From assembly GCA_902776545.1 (NCBI GenBank), contig CACYQO010000005.1, positions 1 to 64,000 of the forward strand: DNA of 64,000 nucleotides, in the 5' to 3' direction. Positions 39,923 through 50,800 of this stretch are shown piece by piece. The position numbers and the translations under genes were made by a program. How positions within the stretch are numbered: the stretch's first letter is position 1; each line of letters begins with the position of its first letter. The notes beneath the pieces were generated by a model. That model did no database searches, was not told the DNA's origin, and saw only the letters and a list, made by a program, of their open reading frames with translations. This DNA is from an uncultured Prevotellaceae bacterium. Lineage in GTDB: Bacteria > Bacteroidota > Bacteroidia > Bacteroidales > Bacteroidaceae.

Positions 39923-41854
39923 TTATTCAAACACGAGGTGGCTGCCGTCGACCGTGAAGCGGAAGAACAGATTGCCATCGATAGGACTGATGCCGAGGTA
40001 GTCCTGATAATAGGTGTTACCATCGTTACCCTCCATGATGATCCTCACATCGGCCGAGTCGCCATGATTGGTGACAGCAACGTAGCACTTTGCCTCGTCC
40101 ATAGCCTGGAGCCATGAAGCCCAGTCGCTTTGGCCACCGGAGAGCACGAGGTTCGGGTTGCCGTCGTAGCTTGCACCCCAGCCGTAGTTGTCAGCACGGA
40201 CGACTGCATACTCAGTAGTACGGTCGCTGGTCAGAACCACACAGAAGTTGTTCCAGTTGTTCTGCAGGTTGGTGAAGTTCTTGATGCGTGTGGATACCGT
40301 CTGATTGACGGGCACTTCGAAGTCTATGGAGTGAGCACCCCAAAAGGCGGTTGAGTTATCCTCGGCACCAACGACATCGTCGAACTCGATATGGCTGCCA
40401 TCCACCGTGAAGCGGAAGAAGAAGTCATTAGGATTGTCAACGGCGATGCCCTGATACATCTGCTGATAGACGACACCGTCGTTACCCTCCATAATAGCCA
40501 CAACGTCTGCTGAACCGTCCCCATTGTTCGTGACATAGGTGGTCACCTTGGCACCGTCCATGGCAGCAAGCCATGCACCCCAGTCGCTCTGGCCACCGCT
40601 GGTCGTCAGGTTCGGGTTGTTATCATAACCAGCACCCCAACCGTAGTTGTCGGCACGAACCACTGCATACTCGGTATTGTCTGCCTTGCAGAGCACTACG
40701 ACGAAGTTGTTCCAGTTGTTCTGACCATTGGTGTAGTTGGTGAATCTGCTGACGAAGGTCTCGCCCGGGTTCACCTTGATGTTGTCTGAGTGAGCACCCC
40801 AGAAGCCTGTAGAGTTGTCGGTAGCACCGATAGAAGTGTACATCTTATCGACAATGTCGAACTGTGCATAAGCGATGACAGGATTGGCAGCCTCGCCCTT
40901 GAAGGTCTTGGCGTATGCAGCGATGAGGGTCTTCTGGCCCAGATTGTTCATATCAGGAACGACCTCGAATGTCAGATCCTCAAACTTCACATCCAGCGAC
41001 ACACCCTGCTCGTACTGTACGGTAGCTGTCACGTTGGCAAAGGCTTCCTCAAATGCTACACCCTGGAGCACCTTCTTGGGCACACCGTTGAGCGTCATCG
41101 ACAACGGCAGCTTGTCCTCCTTAGAGGTGTATCCGCCGATAGGCTCGATGGTGGAACCGATAAAGTTGATGCAAGAACCCTCAGGTACGAGGAAAGCACG
41201 GATGGTTGTGTTGCTCTGGTCGGCATTCAGATTCACCAGTGGAGTTTTCTGAATGTAGGTCTTCGTCACTGTACCGTTGGTCATGATGACAGTCAAGCCA
41301 CCGTCTGTGCGGTCGATGCCCAGTGTCACCTTGCCACCGAGTTTGTCGACACCAGCGTCGGTATCGGTAGCAAATTCGAGTGTACTCGTGGCAAGACTGC
41401 GGTCGATATAGTCTCCCCACTCAGAGTTACCGCTGGGCTGATAGTCGAAGCGGATGGCACCGTACTCCTTATAGTTGGCTGCGCCACGATCCTCGTCGTT
41501 GGTGATGATCAGGGCATAGTTCTTATAAGTATTTGTAGCAGCGGGGTTGATGCTCAGGTTGAACTGTGTGATCCATTGTTCATTCTCTGGAATCTGATAG
41601 TACTTGGAGAATACTGCCCACCAGCCAGTGCTGAAATCAGGTGCACCGACGGTATAGACATCTTCGTGCAAACCTTCGATTTCTTCATCGCCACCCTGTT
41701 CGGCAGCCTTGGCAGCAGCTATGGAGTCTGCCTTGGCAGAGATCCAGTCGGGAGAGTCGATGCTGTAGAGGTCACCGCCCTCGCATCCCGTCAACGTCAG
41801 CAGGCCTAAGGCAGCTGAACAGAAGACTGTTGCTAACCTATTTAGATATTTCAT
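39923..41854 (-). CDS. Surface glycan-binding lipoprotein of the PUL, three tandem domains
   Basis: The 643-residue lipoprotein (lipobox TGC after MKYLNRLATVFCSAALGLLTL, then EGGDL) is in the SGBP position behind SusD. Three related domains begin near residues 70 (DFSTGWWAVFS), 341 (DNSTGFWGAHSD) and 496 (DNSTAFWGAHSI). The last two are very similar, each with NWNNF, YAVVRADNYGWGA and FFRFTVDGSH(I/L), patterns that look like carbohydrate-binding sandwiches. Residues about 200-340 form a different linker domain. Binding to arabinan or arabinoxylan is inferred from the GH43 neighbours. Confidence 0.75.
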   Translation of the reverse strand: MKYLNRLATVFCSAALGLLTLTGCEGGDLYSIDSPDWISAKADSIAAAKAAEQGGDEEIEGLHEDVYTVGAPDFSTGWWAVFSKYYQIPENEQWITQFNLSINPAATNTYKNYALIITNDEDRGAANYKEYGAIRFDYQPSGNSEWGDYIDRSLATSTLEFATDTDAGVDKLGGKVTLGIDRTDGGLTVIMTNGTVTKTYIQKTPLVNLNADQSNTTIRAFLVPEGSCINFIGSTIEPIGGYTSKEDKLPLSMTLNGVPKKVLQGVAFEEAFANVTATVQYEQGVSLDVKFEDLTFEVVPDMNNLGQKTLIAAYAKTFKGEAANPVIAYAQFDIVDKMYTSIGATDNSTGFWGAHSDNIKVNPGETFVSRFTNYTNGQNNWNNFVVVLCKADNTEYAVVRADNYGWGAGYDNNPNLTTSGGQSDWGAWLAAMDGAKVTTYVTNNGDGSADVVAIMEGNDGVVYQQMYQGIAVDNPNDFFFRFTVDGSHIEFDDVVGAEDNSTAFWGAHSIDFEVPVNQTVSTRIKNFTNLQNNWNNFCVVLTSDRTTEYAVVRADNYGWGASYDGNPNLVLSGGQSDWASWLQAMDEAKCYVAVTNHGDSADVRIIMEGNDGNTYYQDYLGISPIDGNLFFRFTVDGSHLVFE

Positions 41855-41910
41855 AATCTCTAATTTTTTAATTTTTTAATTTTCTAATTTTTTAATTTTA
41901 TAACTTTCCC

Positions 41911-43719
41911 TTAGAGGTTCACGACGGGATGGATGCTCCAACCCTTGCTGCTGAAGTAGCTGGCATTACTGCTGCTGTAGTTGGCAGAGTTGCCCACGAG
42001 TTTGGGGTTGTCGTTAAGTGTACCCTGATAGATGGGGAAGAATTCATGTCCCTGGATCCAGGAGTCGTAAGAACTCTTCAACTCCGGATCGTCGCCGACC
42101 TCTGAATAGCTGACGGGCTCCTTCACCCTGCTGCGGTCATTGGTGCGACGGAAAGTGCCGTGCTCCTTGATCTGCAACAGACGGCCATTGTCATAGAAGA
42201 ATCCCCAGCGCAGGAGGTCGTAGCCACGGCCCCACTCACAACCGAACTCTTTCGGGCGCTCCACATTGGCAATCTGCTCGAAGAGCTTATCAGCATTGCC
42301 GGAGAAGTCTGAGAGGTTCAGGTTAGCCAGACCGGCACGGTTACGTACCTGGTTGATCCAGTCGATAGCCTGCTGTGTAGGTCCGCTGATCTCATTCTCG
42401 CACTCTGCGGCACGGAGCAGCACGTCGCTGTAGCGCATCATGCGGAGGTTGATACCACAGTGCAGACCTGTCACCACCTTGTCATAGAGACCAGTGCGCA
42501 AGTTGGTATTCTTGGCAATTGGCAGGCCGCCATAGTTGTTGTTGGTCACTACAGGTTCTTCATCAGACATGGGCTGCAAATAACAGATATTGCCATACTC
42601 AAATTGTTCCCACTCAGGCTCGTAAGTACCGATGGTCCAATAGAGACGCGGGTCGAGTGAACCGGTAGTGGTGCGCTCAGCCTTGAAGAGCTGATAGAGC
42701 CAGGGTGATGCAGAGAGGTCAGCCCATCCACCGCAGTCGCCAGGACCGTAATTACTCTCGATAGCGTGACCCTGTGTAGCATTCGGACTGGTGTTCACGG
42801 GAGTCCACTCATCGTCGGTACCCTGTGAACCATAGTCCAGATACTGCACCTCAAAGAGGCTCTCGATATTGTTCTCATAAGCAGATCCCTCACGGAAGTT
42901 GTCACCGTAGTTGGCCATCAGCTGATAGGAGCCATAGCGTCCGCCAATAATATCCTTCAGCACGGTGAGTGCCTCGCTGTACTTGTGGCGCATCATCAGC
43001 GCACGGGCATAGAAACCGGCAGCAGCACCACAGGTGGCACGGCCCTTGCACCACTCGGCACCCATGTCACGGCTTGGCAGCAGCGTCATAGCCTCAGACA
43101 AGTCCTTCTCCACCTGATCCCAGACACGGTCGTACTGGTCGTTAGCGTCAGAGTCACCCTCTGTCCTGTTTGCGCCATAGAGGCCGTCGAGAGAAGAATA
43201 CGTAGCGTAGTCGGTAATCAGAAGAGGATTCTGATAGTATCCGGCGAGGTTATAGTAAGCCAGTCCGCGGAGGAACAGCATTTGACCCTTGATGTGCTTC
43301 ATCTGATCGTTAAGGGCACTGTTGTCCTCACCACAGCGGGAGAGGGTATAGTTACATACATTGATGGTATAATACCAGTCGCGCCATGACCACTGACCGA
43401 TCTCATCGGTGAAGGGAGCGTTCAGGTCGTCGAAAGGCATGTACCATACCTGTGAGGAGTTCCATACCTCATCACCACGGCACACGTCGAGCGTGTAGCC
43501 GACACGGGCATAAGTGCCCTCCATACGAATGTGGTTGTAAGCGGCAATCACATTCTCCTCCAAATCTTCGGCCGTATTGCCGAACGTAGCTGTTGTCTGC
43601 TGGTTGGGGTTAGACACGTCCAGTTTGCTCTCGCAAGATGTCACGAGGAAAGAGGAAAGAGGAAGGAGGAAGGAGATTACCCCCAGCCCCACCTTATTAT
43701 ATATATTATTCTTTTTCAT
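41911..43719 (-). CDS. SusD-like glycan-binding lipoprotein
   Basis: The 602-residue protein has SusD features: LEENVIAAYNHIRMEG near the N-terminus, IKGQMLFLRGLAYYNLAGYYQNPLL (TPR part), ALMMRHKYSEALTVLKDII and the C-terminal signature RNRAGLANLNLSDF...NVERPKEFGCEWGRGYDLLRWG. The signal peptide is unusual: its core FLLPLSSFLVTSC is encoded by four heptamers (GAGGAAA twice, GAGGAAG twice, 43645-43672) on the complementary strand. It lies 52 bp downstream of SusC, with GTAAAAA-type repeats in the gap (43735-43771). Confidence 0.92.
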   Translation of the reverse strand: MKKNNIYNKVGLGVISFLLPLSSFLVTSCESKLDVSNPNQQTTATFGNTAEDLEENVIAAYNHIRMEGTYARVGYTLDVCRGDEVWNSSQVWYMPFDDLNAPFTDEIGQWSWRDWYYTINVCNYTLSRCGEDNSALNDQMKHIKGQMLFLRGLAYYNLAGYYQNPLLITDYATYSSLDGLYGANRTEGDSDANDQYDRVWDQVEKDLSEAMTLLPSRDMGAEWCKGRATCGAAAGFYARALMMRHKYSEALTVLKDIIGGRYGSYQLMANYGDNFREGSAYENNIESLFEVQYLDYGSQGTDDEWTPVNTSPNATQGHAIESNYGPGDCGGWADLSASPWLYQLFKAERTTTGSLDPRLYWTIGTYEPEWEQFEYGNICYLQPMSDEEPVVTNNNYGGLPIAKNTNLRTGLYDKVVTGLHCGINLRMMRYSDVLLRAAECENEISGPTQQAIDWINQVRNRAGLANLNLSDFSGNADKLFEQIANVERPKEFGCEWGRGYDLLRWGFFYDNGRLLQIKEHGTFRRTNDRSRVKEPVSYSEVGDDPELKSSYDSWIQGHEFFPIYQGTLNDNPKLVGNSANYSSSNASYFSSKGWSIHPVVNL

Positions 43720-43771
43720 ATCTTTATGTTCTTATGTTACTTTACCTTTTTACTTTTTTACCTTTTTACCT

Positions 43772-46700
43772 TTAGAAAGTAAAGTTCAGTCCAGCCATGA
43801 AGGTCCTTGCCGTGGGATACGAGCAGTAGTTGTAACCCGGGGTGAAGGTACCGCCGGCATAGTCCACATTGTAACCCTTGTAACCAGTGATGGTGAGGAG
43901 GTTCTGGGCAGACACGTAAACACGGACACCAGAGACATAGTCGGCAAACCACTTGTTGGGCAAGTTGCAGCCAAGTTCGATATTGGCAATCTTCCAGTAA
44001 GCAGCATTCTGAATCTGACGGCTGCTGAACAGGTCGTTCCAAGCCAATGTGGCACTGTTGGAGAGATAGGTACGGGGGATGTTGCTCACGTATGTACCGC
44101 CATCCCACTGGTTAGCGTTGAGGATGTTGACGTCCTTGTTGCCGTAACCATAGCTGGAGTTCAGCTGGTTGTAGAGGTAATCGGTCACGTGGTAGCCGAG
44201 AGCACCGAAGGTAGAGATGCTCAGGTCGAAGATCTTGTACTCGAGGTGTGCGCTCAGACCGAAGTTCACTGAGGGCAGGCCGCTGCCGAGCACGGTCTGG
44301 TCGTCGGCATTGATCTGACCGTCGTCGTTCACGTCGCGGTAGTAGCAGTCACCCACCTGTGCACCGGGCTGGTACTGGTAAGCCGGATTAGATTGATTAT
44401 ACTCCTCCAAGGTCAATTTCTTGTGAGGATGGTCATCTGCCAGATTCTTCTGATAGCTACTGAAACCTTGAGCGTTCAACTTATCCAACTGCTCTTGTGT
44501 ACGAATGATATCCACATAGTCCCAACCGTAGAAACGGCCTACTTCCTGACCCACCTCTGTAATATAGGATCCGGTGATATATTTCTCTGTACCAAAACCG
44601 AGTGAGGTCACCTCGTTCTTCAGGGTGCTCAGGTTGGCACTGATCTCGTGTTTCAGAGCGTGGTCGCGGTTGCGGTAGGTCAGCGAGAACTCGAATCCGC
44701 TGTTCTCCATCGAGGCGGCATTCATCGTCACAGACGTGTTGGCCACACCGGCATTAGCGGGAACGGGCACGTTGTAGAGCAGATCCTGAGACTTGTTCTT
44801 ATACCATTCAGCGGTGAACTCGATGCGGTTGTTGAAGAAAGCCAGGTCGAGACCGATGTTCATGGTCTTTCTCTTCTCCCAAGTGAGGTTCTCGTTGACG
44901 AAGGTCGAAACGGCAGAACCGGTGATGGGCTGGTTGCCGAAGCTATAGGTCATGTTGTTGCGGGCCATCGTGGCGAAGATGGCATAGTCGCCCACAGCGG
45001 CCTCATAACCGAGCTCACCATAGCTGGCGCGCAGCTTGAACATATTCACGATGTCGCGGTCGATGGGGAAGAACTTCTCCTTATCGAAACGCCAACCAAT
45101 AGAAACAGAGGTGAAGGTATCCCAGCGGATGTCCTTTGACAGACGTGAGCTACCGTCACGACGGACGATACCGGAAATCAGGTACTTGCCGTCAAAGTCG
45201 TAGTTCACACGGGCCAGGTAAGAAGCCAAGGTGTGCTTGTACTCATAGCTGTCGGCACTCCATGAACTGGCATTCTGCAGCTGCAGGAAATAAGGCTCAG
45301 AGAGGTTGACACCTGTTGCAGACATCGTATTGGTGTTCTCCTGCTCGAAGGTCTGACCTACCACAACGTTGGCGTGGTGCAGTCCCATGGTGCCATCCCA
45401 AGTCAGCGTGTTCTCAATCAAGGCGTCGGTATATTTGCGGTGAGCCTTGGTCAGACGCTCGTTCTCCTTGGCGAGATATACACGGTTACTCTGGATCCAG
45501 GCAGGAATCCAAGTCTTGTCGTTGGCAGAGGTCGTGCTATAAGAAAGATTCAGCTTATAGGTCAGCTGGTGGTTCTTGCTCTTCACGCCTACCATGCTTA
45601 GCAGGTCAACATCGGCAGAAGCCGTACCTACGAAACGGTCAACAATCGTATTACGCGTCAGCATGTTGTTCACCAACAGGGGGTTCATGGCTGAGATATC
45701 ACCGTGAACGGTATCATAGTACACGCCATAGCCATAGGCATCGTAACGGTAACCGCTGGCAGAACCTACTTTGTCGTCGAGCACCCAAGTGGATTCGTCG
45801 TAAGCCTTGATGGTCGGCTGCATGTTCAGCACACCACCCAGCACGTTACCTAAGTTACCATACAGACCCTGCACATACTCGTTGGCATTCGACACGGCCA
45901 GGTTGTCCTGGTCAGAGTGAGAATACACTAAGCTCGTGCGGAACTTCACGAACTTCACGTCCATTGTGTTGTTCACACGGGCGGTGTAACGCTCAAAGTT
46001 AGGACCGGCACCTTCCAAAGTACCCTTCTGCTTATAGTAGTCAAGACTGATATTATAGGTATTATTGACACCACCACCGCTGAGGTTCACACTGTGGTTC
46101 TGACGGATACCTGTCTTGAAGGCCTCACTCAACCAGTCGGTATTGGTGTCGTCCATGAAGTGGTAGTAACCGTCAGCGCCCAGGCTGTAACCTCCGGGAA
46201 CGGGGATACCGGCATTCTCTGCAGCCGTGCCGAGATAACGGCTGTACTGTTCAGCGTTGGTCAGGTCATAGACACCTTTCTGAATCTTATCCACACCAAA
46301 GTAACCCTTGTAGTCAACCTTCAGCGGCTGGTCCTTCTTACCGCCCTTGGTGGTGATGATAACCACACCGTTAGCAGCTCGAGAACCGTAGATGGCACCG
46401 GCAGAAGCATCCTTCAGCACCTGAATGGTCTCGATGTCGTTCGGAGAGAAGTCACGGATAGAGGTACCCATGGGCACACCGTCGATCACATACAGAGGAG
46501 CTGTGCTGCCGAAGCTACCGATACCACGGATACGTACCAGAGGATCGGCACCGGGCTGACCGTCAGAGGTGATCTGCACACCGGCCACCTTACCTTCGAG
46601 CATCGAAGAGATGTTGGAGTGAGACACACGCTTCAGTTCGTCGGCATTCACGATTGACACAGAACCCGTCAGGTCGGCCTTCTTCTGAACACCATAACCC

Positions 46701-47059
46701 ACGACGACCACCTGATCGAGCATCATGGCATCTGACTCGAGTTCAATAGTACTAAGGTTCGCGCGTCCGCGTACGGCAATCTCGCGATCCTTGTAACCTA
46801 CATAGCTTACCAGAAGGGTAGCGTTAGTTGGAGCACTCAACTCGAAGTTTCCATCGAAGTCGGTCACAACACCGCTCTGCACGCCCTTCACTCGGACGGT
46901 AGCGCCAATGAGCGGCTCTCCACTTTGATCAACGACCTGACCACTCACTTTGATGGTCTGGTCCTGCTGCACTGATGCCTTTGCGGTCGTCGGACAGAGG
47001 GAAAGTCCACCCGACATGCCTAACATTAGCATCACAGAGAATAATACTTGTTTTCTCAT
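43772..47059 (-). CDS. SusC-like TonB-dependent glycan transporter
   Basis: The 1095-residue protein shows the SusC layout: signal peptide, carboxypeptidase-like domain (VSGQVVDQSGEPLIGATVRV...TDFDGNF), TonB-box/plug region (LDQVVVVGYGVQKKADLTGSVS; GVQITSDGQPGADPLVRIRGI; DVLKDASAGAIYGSRAANGVVIIT-type motif near residues 215-240) and a C-terminal barrel ending in ARTFMAGLNFTF. It imports oligosaccharides caught by the following SusD. First gene of the arabinan-type operon; promoter at 47109. Confidence 0.95.
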   Translation of the reverse strand: MRKQVLFSVMLMLGMSGGLSLCPTTAKASVQQDQTIKVSGQVVDQSGEPLIGATVRVKGVQSGVVTDFDGNFELSAPTNATLLVSYVGYKDREIAVRGRANLSTIELESDAMMLDQVVVVGYGVQKKADLTGSVSIVNADELKRVSHSNISSMLEGKVAGVQITSDGQPGADPLVRIRGIGSFGSTAPLYVIDGVPMGTSIRDFSPNDIETIQVLKDASAGAIYGSRAANGVVIITTKGGKKDQPLKVDYKGYFGVDKIQKGVYDLTNAEQYSRYLGTAAENAGIPVPGGYSLGADGYYHFMDDTNTDWLSEAFKTGIRQNHSVNLSGGGVNNTYNISLDYYKQKGTLEGAGPNFERYTARVNNTMDVKFVKFRTSLVYSHSDQDNLAVSNANEYVQGLYGNLGNVLGGVLNMQPTIKAYDESTWVLDDKVGSASGYRYDAYGYGVYYDTVHGDISAMNPLLVNNMLTRNTIVDRFVGTASADVDLLSMVGVKSKNHQLTYKLNLSYSTTSANDKTWIPAWIQSNRVYLAKENERLTKAHRKYTDALIENTLTWDGTMGLHHANVVVGQTFEQENTNTMSATGVNLSEPYFLQLQNASSWSADSYEYKHTLASYLARVNYDFDGKYLISGIVRRDGSSRLSKDIRWDTFTSVSIGWRFDKEKFFPIDRDIVNMFKLRASYGELGYEAAVGDYAIFATMARNNMTYSFGNQPITGSAVSTFVNENLTWEKRKTMNIGLDLAFFNNRIEFTAEWYKNKSQDLLYNVPVPANAGVANTSVTMNAASMENSGFEFSLTYRNRDHALKHEISANLSTLKNEVTSLGFGTEKYITGSYITEVGQEVGRFYGWDYVDIIRTQEQLDKLNAQGFSSYQKNLADDHPHKKLTLEEYNQSNPAYQYQPGAQVGDCYYRDVNDDGQINADDQTVLGSGLPSVNFGLSAHLEYKIFDLSISTFGALGYHVTDYLYNQLNSSYGYGNKDVNILNANQWDGGTYVSNIPRTYLSNSATLAWNDLFSSRQIQNAAYWKIANIELGCNLPNKWFADYVSGVRVYVSAQNLLTITGYKGYNVDYAGGTFTPGYNYCSYPTARTFMAGLNFTF

Positions 47060-47108
47060 TGTTAATTACTTTTGGTTTTAAACTAAATTATATTATTGAA
47101 ATTTTTCG

Positions 47109-47116
47109 CAAAAGTA
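47109..47116 (-). promoter_or_regulatory. Promoter -7 box (TACTTTTG) of the susC operon
   Basis: TACTTTTG on the minus strand, 50 bases before the susC start, with a TTG about 18 bases upstream. The perfect palindrome TTGATTTAAATCAA (47124-47137) overlaps the -33 zone, and two 21-bp-spaced copies of GTGGA(C/T)AAAA(T/C)GATTT (47138, 47159) lie just upstream, a likely site for the AraC-type regulator. Confidence 0.6.
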
Positions 47117-47242
47117 ACACAATTTGATTTAAATCAAGTGGACAAAATGATTTATAAGGTGGATAAAACGATTTTAGTGTACAAAATACCTAATTTTTGT
47201 TCCTTTTATCCACTAAAAGCATTTTAATAGCGTAAAACAGCT

Positions 47243-47308
47243 GAGTTAACTCGATTTGTCGTTTGAGTTAACTCAATCGATGTTTTGAGTTAACTCACGT
47301 TTTTTCTA
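47243..47308. repeat. Three palindromes GAGTTAACTC at exact 22-bp spacing
   Basis: Perfect 10-bp palindromes start at 47243, 47265 and 47287; the intervening 12 bases are T-rich and diverged. The array is 105-170 bp upstream of the susC -33 region and about 530 bp from the regulator's stop. Rest of the gap 47060-47433 shows only the promoter elements. Confidence 0.8.
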
Positions 47309-47433
47309 CTACATCAAAGTGTTGGAAGGCTTCGTAAAAAAAGGGGCTTTATGGCATTAAAATCAAAGCGAAGGAGACCTTCACCAAGAGCGATGACGAC
47401 GACGAGCGTCCCGGAGCCGGTGGGTAATCTCTT

Positions 47434-47558
47434 CCCCTCCTAAGTTAGGAGGGGTTAGGGGTGGTCTGAACAGCCGCATAATCAGCGCTTCTTCAGACCC
47501 CCTCTGGCTCCCCCTCGCTCGGCTTTGCCGCTTGGCTCTGCCAAGAACTTAGGGGGAG
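47434..47558 (-). repeat. REP-like element, copy 3, with insertions
   Basis: It has the same CCCCTCC...GGAGGGG, GGTCTGAA...TTCAGACC and ...GGGGGAG parts as 14378-14461, but with about 11 extra bases in the centre and about 30 bases (containing CTCGGCTTTGCCGCTTGG) inserted in the right arm. Confidence 0.85.
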
Positions 47559-47596
47559 AAATAAATACTCAAAGCGCAGAAAAAATATAGAAATAT

Positions 47597-47812
47597 GTGA
47601 TGGACAAGAGTGGATTCAAATGCATATCATCGGGCTTTATGCTCGTTTCAGGGGTCGGCCTGTGCGTCGCCGCATTCTGCGTCGAGCCTGTGGGCGAGAT
47701 ACATGATTCCGTGTTGTGGTATTTCGCCCAATGCCTGATATACGCTGGTTCGGCTGTCGGTGTCGATGTCATCATCGACGAACGAATCAGGCGGAATAAG
47801 TTAGATAAGTAA
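47597..47812 (+). CDS. Small two-span membrane protein, holin-like
   Basis: The 71-residue protein MMDKSGFKCISSGFMLVSGV... has two hydrophobic segments (GVGLCVAAFCVEPVG and FAQCLIYAGSAVGVDVII) and a basic tail. The pattern VAAFCVEPVGEIHDSVL resembles the VAGFxxPPxGxIDxSVL motif of small membrane proteins found in Bacteroidales phage and mobile regions. On the strand opposite to the PUL and close to a REP element. No promoter box found nearby, so expression is uncertain. Confidence 0.5.
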   Translation: MMDKSGFKCISSGFMLVSGVGLCVAAFCVEPVGEIHDSVLWYFAQCLIYAGSAVGVDVIIDERIRRNKLDK

Positions 47813-47837
47813 TAATCCCACGTGGCGAGCGAAGCCG

Positions 47838-50800
47838 TTACAAAGCCGAGCGGCTGGGGCTGACGCCAAACATCTTCGTGAAGCAGCGGGTGAAATATTT
47901 GGGGTCGTTGAAACCGACCTTATAGGCAATCTCGGTGATGTTGCGGTTGCCGGACTTCGATGAAAGTAGTTCCTTGGCCATGTTCAGGCGGTAGTTGCGG
48001 ATGAACTGCCCAACGGGAACCCCTGCCTCGGCATTGAGATGCTTGCTGGCCACCGTACGGCTCATGCCAAGGGCATCGCAGAACTCCTGGACACCAAACT
48101 CGGAGTTCATGTAGTTGGCCTCCATGATCTCCATCACACGCTCCATAAACGGTTTGGTACGTTTCTGCACCTCCTCCTTGTCTGCCTCCACACTCTTCGT
48201 CACGCTGTGCTTGTAACGCTGCTGGTTGTCGAGGATGTTCTGAATACGGGTCTGCAACTGCGCAGGATCTTCCGACTCCTCCAATACACGACGGATAGGA
48301 TTAAGCAGCTCTTCGGCCTCCAACCGTTTCAGACGCGCTACCCACCTATTATATATATAAAGTACGAGAACTACGAAGAGAATGCCTAACAAAGAACGGA
48401 ACCACCAACTGTTCCAAAAAGCAGGGCTGACATTCACGTCGATGGAAGCGATGGCCGGCTGATCGGCTGACAGGGATGAGACATATTTCACCTCGAAGAT
48501 ATAATGTCCGGCAGGCAGGGCACTATAGCGTACGGAGTGCTCTCCCAGTTTGAGCGGTGTCCATTCGTCATCCAAGCCTTTCATCCTGTAACTGAACATG
48601 GCTTGCTCCTCATTCCCATAATCCAAGGCCGAAAAGGCGATAGAGAAGGAACGGTTACCCTCACGCAACTGGATGGACTTGGCTATCGAGATGTCTTCCG
48701 ACAAATATTCGCTGCCGGCGGTGACATCCTGATTATCCACGACGAGGTGGGTAAACACGAGCTGGCCGTTCGCCTTAGCCTCTGTATTCTCACCCAACAC
48801 CTCTATCAGTCCTCCCTCGCTACCGAGATAAATCACGCCCGAAGCGTCTCGCGCCGCAGAATTCCAATAGAAATGATGATTGACCAAGCCTTCGCTCTCG
48901 AAATAATTGGAAAAGACATGCGTCTTCGGATCATAGACCGACAAACCATTCTGAGTCGTCACCCACAAGCGTCCGTTAACATCCTCAACGATACCCTTGA
49001 CACCACCGAAGGCCAGGCCGTCTTCCGTTGTCAGAGCCTCAAAGACGTCTTCTCTCCTGACTCCTGACTCCTGACTCCTGTCTCCTCTCCTGACTCCTGA
49101 CTCCTGACTCCTGTCTCCTCTCCTTCTATACAGCCCATACCCGTTGCTGCCCAGCCAAAGCGTACCGTCATGCGCCAGACAGAAGGAGGATATCTTGTCT
49201 ACGATACGCGAGTCGGGATCATCCAGCTTGTGAGAGATCAGCTCATGCTTAAAGGGACGGTGCCCCTGGCGTCCTGAGTTGAGATCCACCTTGATCAAAC
49301 CCTGCATACAACCCATCCACAGGAAACCATCATGGTCGACAATGGCGCCGATGTTTCCCGTCAGGCTGCGGCATCCCTCAAACGGATCCTCCATCACACG
49401 CGACTTGAAATCATAGAAATACAGTCCCGCATTACTGCCTATCCACAGGCCGTCGTTAATAGAATCGACAGCCAGCGCACCTACAAAACCCGTACGCCAC
49501 TGATATTCTCCCTGAAGTTCCAGACGTCTTACTTCCCACTTTTCACTTTTCACTTCCCACTTTTCACTTTTCACTTCCCCCTTTTCACTTCCCACGCAGA
49601 CTCCTCCTCCCCACGTACCTATCCAGAGTTTGCCGTGATGATCGGCAGCAAGCGCCGAGACACTGTTATGTGACAAACCGGAATTGGCTGTTGTGTAGTG
49701 GACAAAGTCGGCTGTGCCTTTCTCACGAAGGTTCAGGCCTCCTTCTACCGTTCCCACCCATAACCGTCCGTCCGGCTCAACCAACATGGCATTCACGGGA
49801 TTGGGAGAGAGGGAACGAGGGTCACTGGTATGAACAGAGTTTCGCAGCAGCAGGCGTTGCGGTGCCAGACAGGCAATACCACCCGACTCCGTACCTATCC
49901 AGATATGACCCTGCCAGACACGGATGCAATGAACGAAGTCGCTCTTCAGCGGGATAGGGCTCTCCGTGGTCCAAGCCGTGAAACTGTCTGTCTGATCATC
50001 GTAGATATTGACACCGCAGAGAGAGCCTACCAACAAGCGATTGTCGGACGTGACTGCCAGACTCGAGAGAAACACATGGGACAGGGATCCCGGAGCAGTG
50101 GAATGATGATACTCAGTCAACTTTTGCAGATAAGGATCATAACGGAACAGTCCCTGGTTGGTTGTGATCCAGACCACATTGTTACGTTTCAGGATGTCGG
50201 TGATGTAATGATCCTGAAGCGGTTTCAGCAAAGCAGATATTTCCTCCCGCACCAGTTTCCCGCCTTTTTCCACCAGCCGATAAAGTCCACCGTCGATGCC
50301 TATCCACGGTTTGCCGTTTCCCTCGACATCACAGATGGCTATGTCGAGCATTCTCCAAGGGTGGGGATAGTTGTAAATATGATCCGGCTGTCCTTGAGCG
50401 TCGAATGTGATGAGAGAGACCTGACGGTCATTGACCACCCAAATGCGTCCCATGGCATCACAATAGCACTTCATGGAAGGAAGAGTCAGCAACTCTCGCA
50501 GACCCGGATGGTCAGGTACAACGGCTCTCATCGTTTTCAGGTCGATGATATTGATACCCTCGTCGAAGGCCACCCAAAGCCTATGGAAATCGTCCTCAGC
50601 AATACTACGGCATGACTTGCTGTTCAGGTCAAGCTTGGGTTCCATGACGCCATAACCGTCGTAGCGGACTAAACCGCCACCATACGTCGAGATCCAAAGA
50701 AAACCGCTGGAATCCTTGAAGATGTCGTTGACATGATTATGGGGAAGACCATTGCTCAGGTCCAGATAAGTAAGGTTGTACCGCTCTGTCAGCAGGTTGG

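Noticed and set aside
49054-49595. Assembly error explaining the heptamer runs
   Set aside because: The runs keep long frames open in many genes and occur with different unit sequences across the window, which errors would not do.
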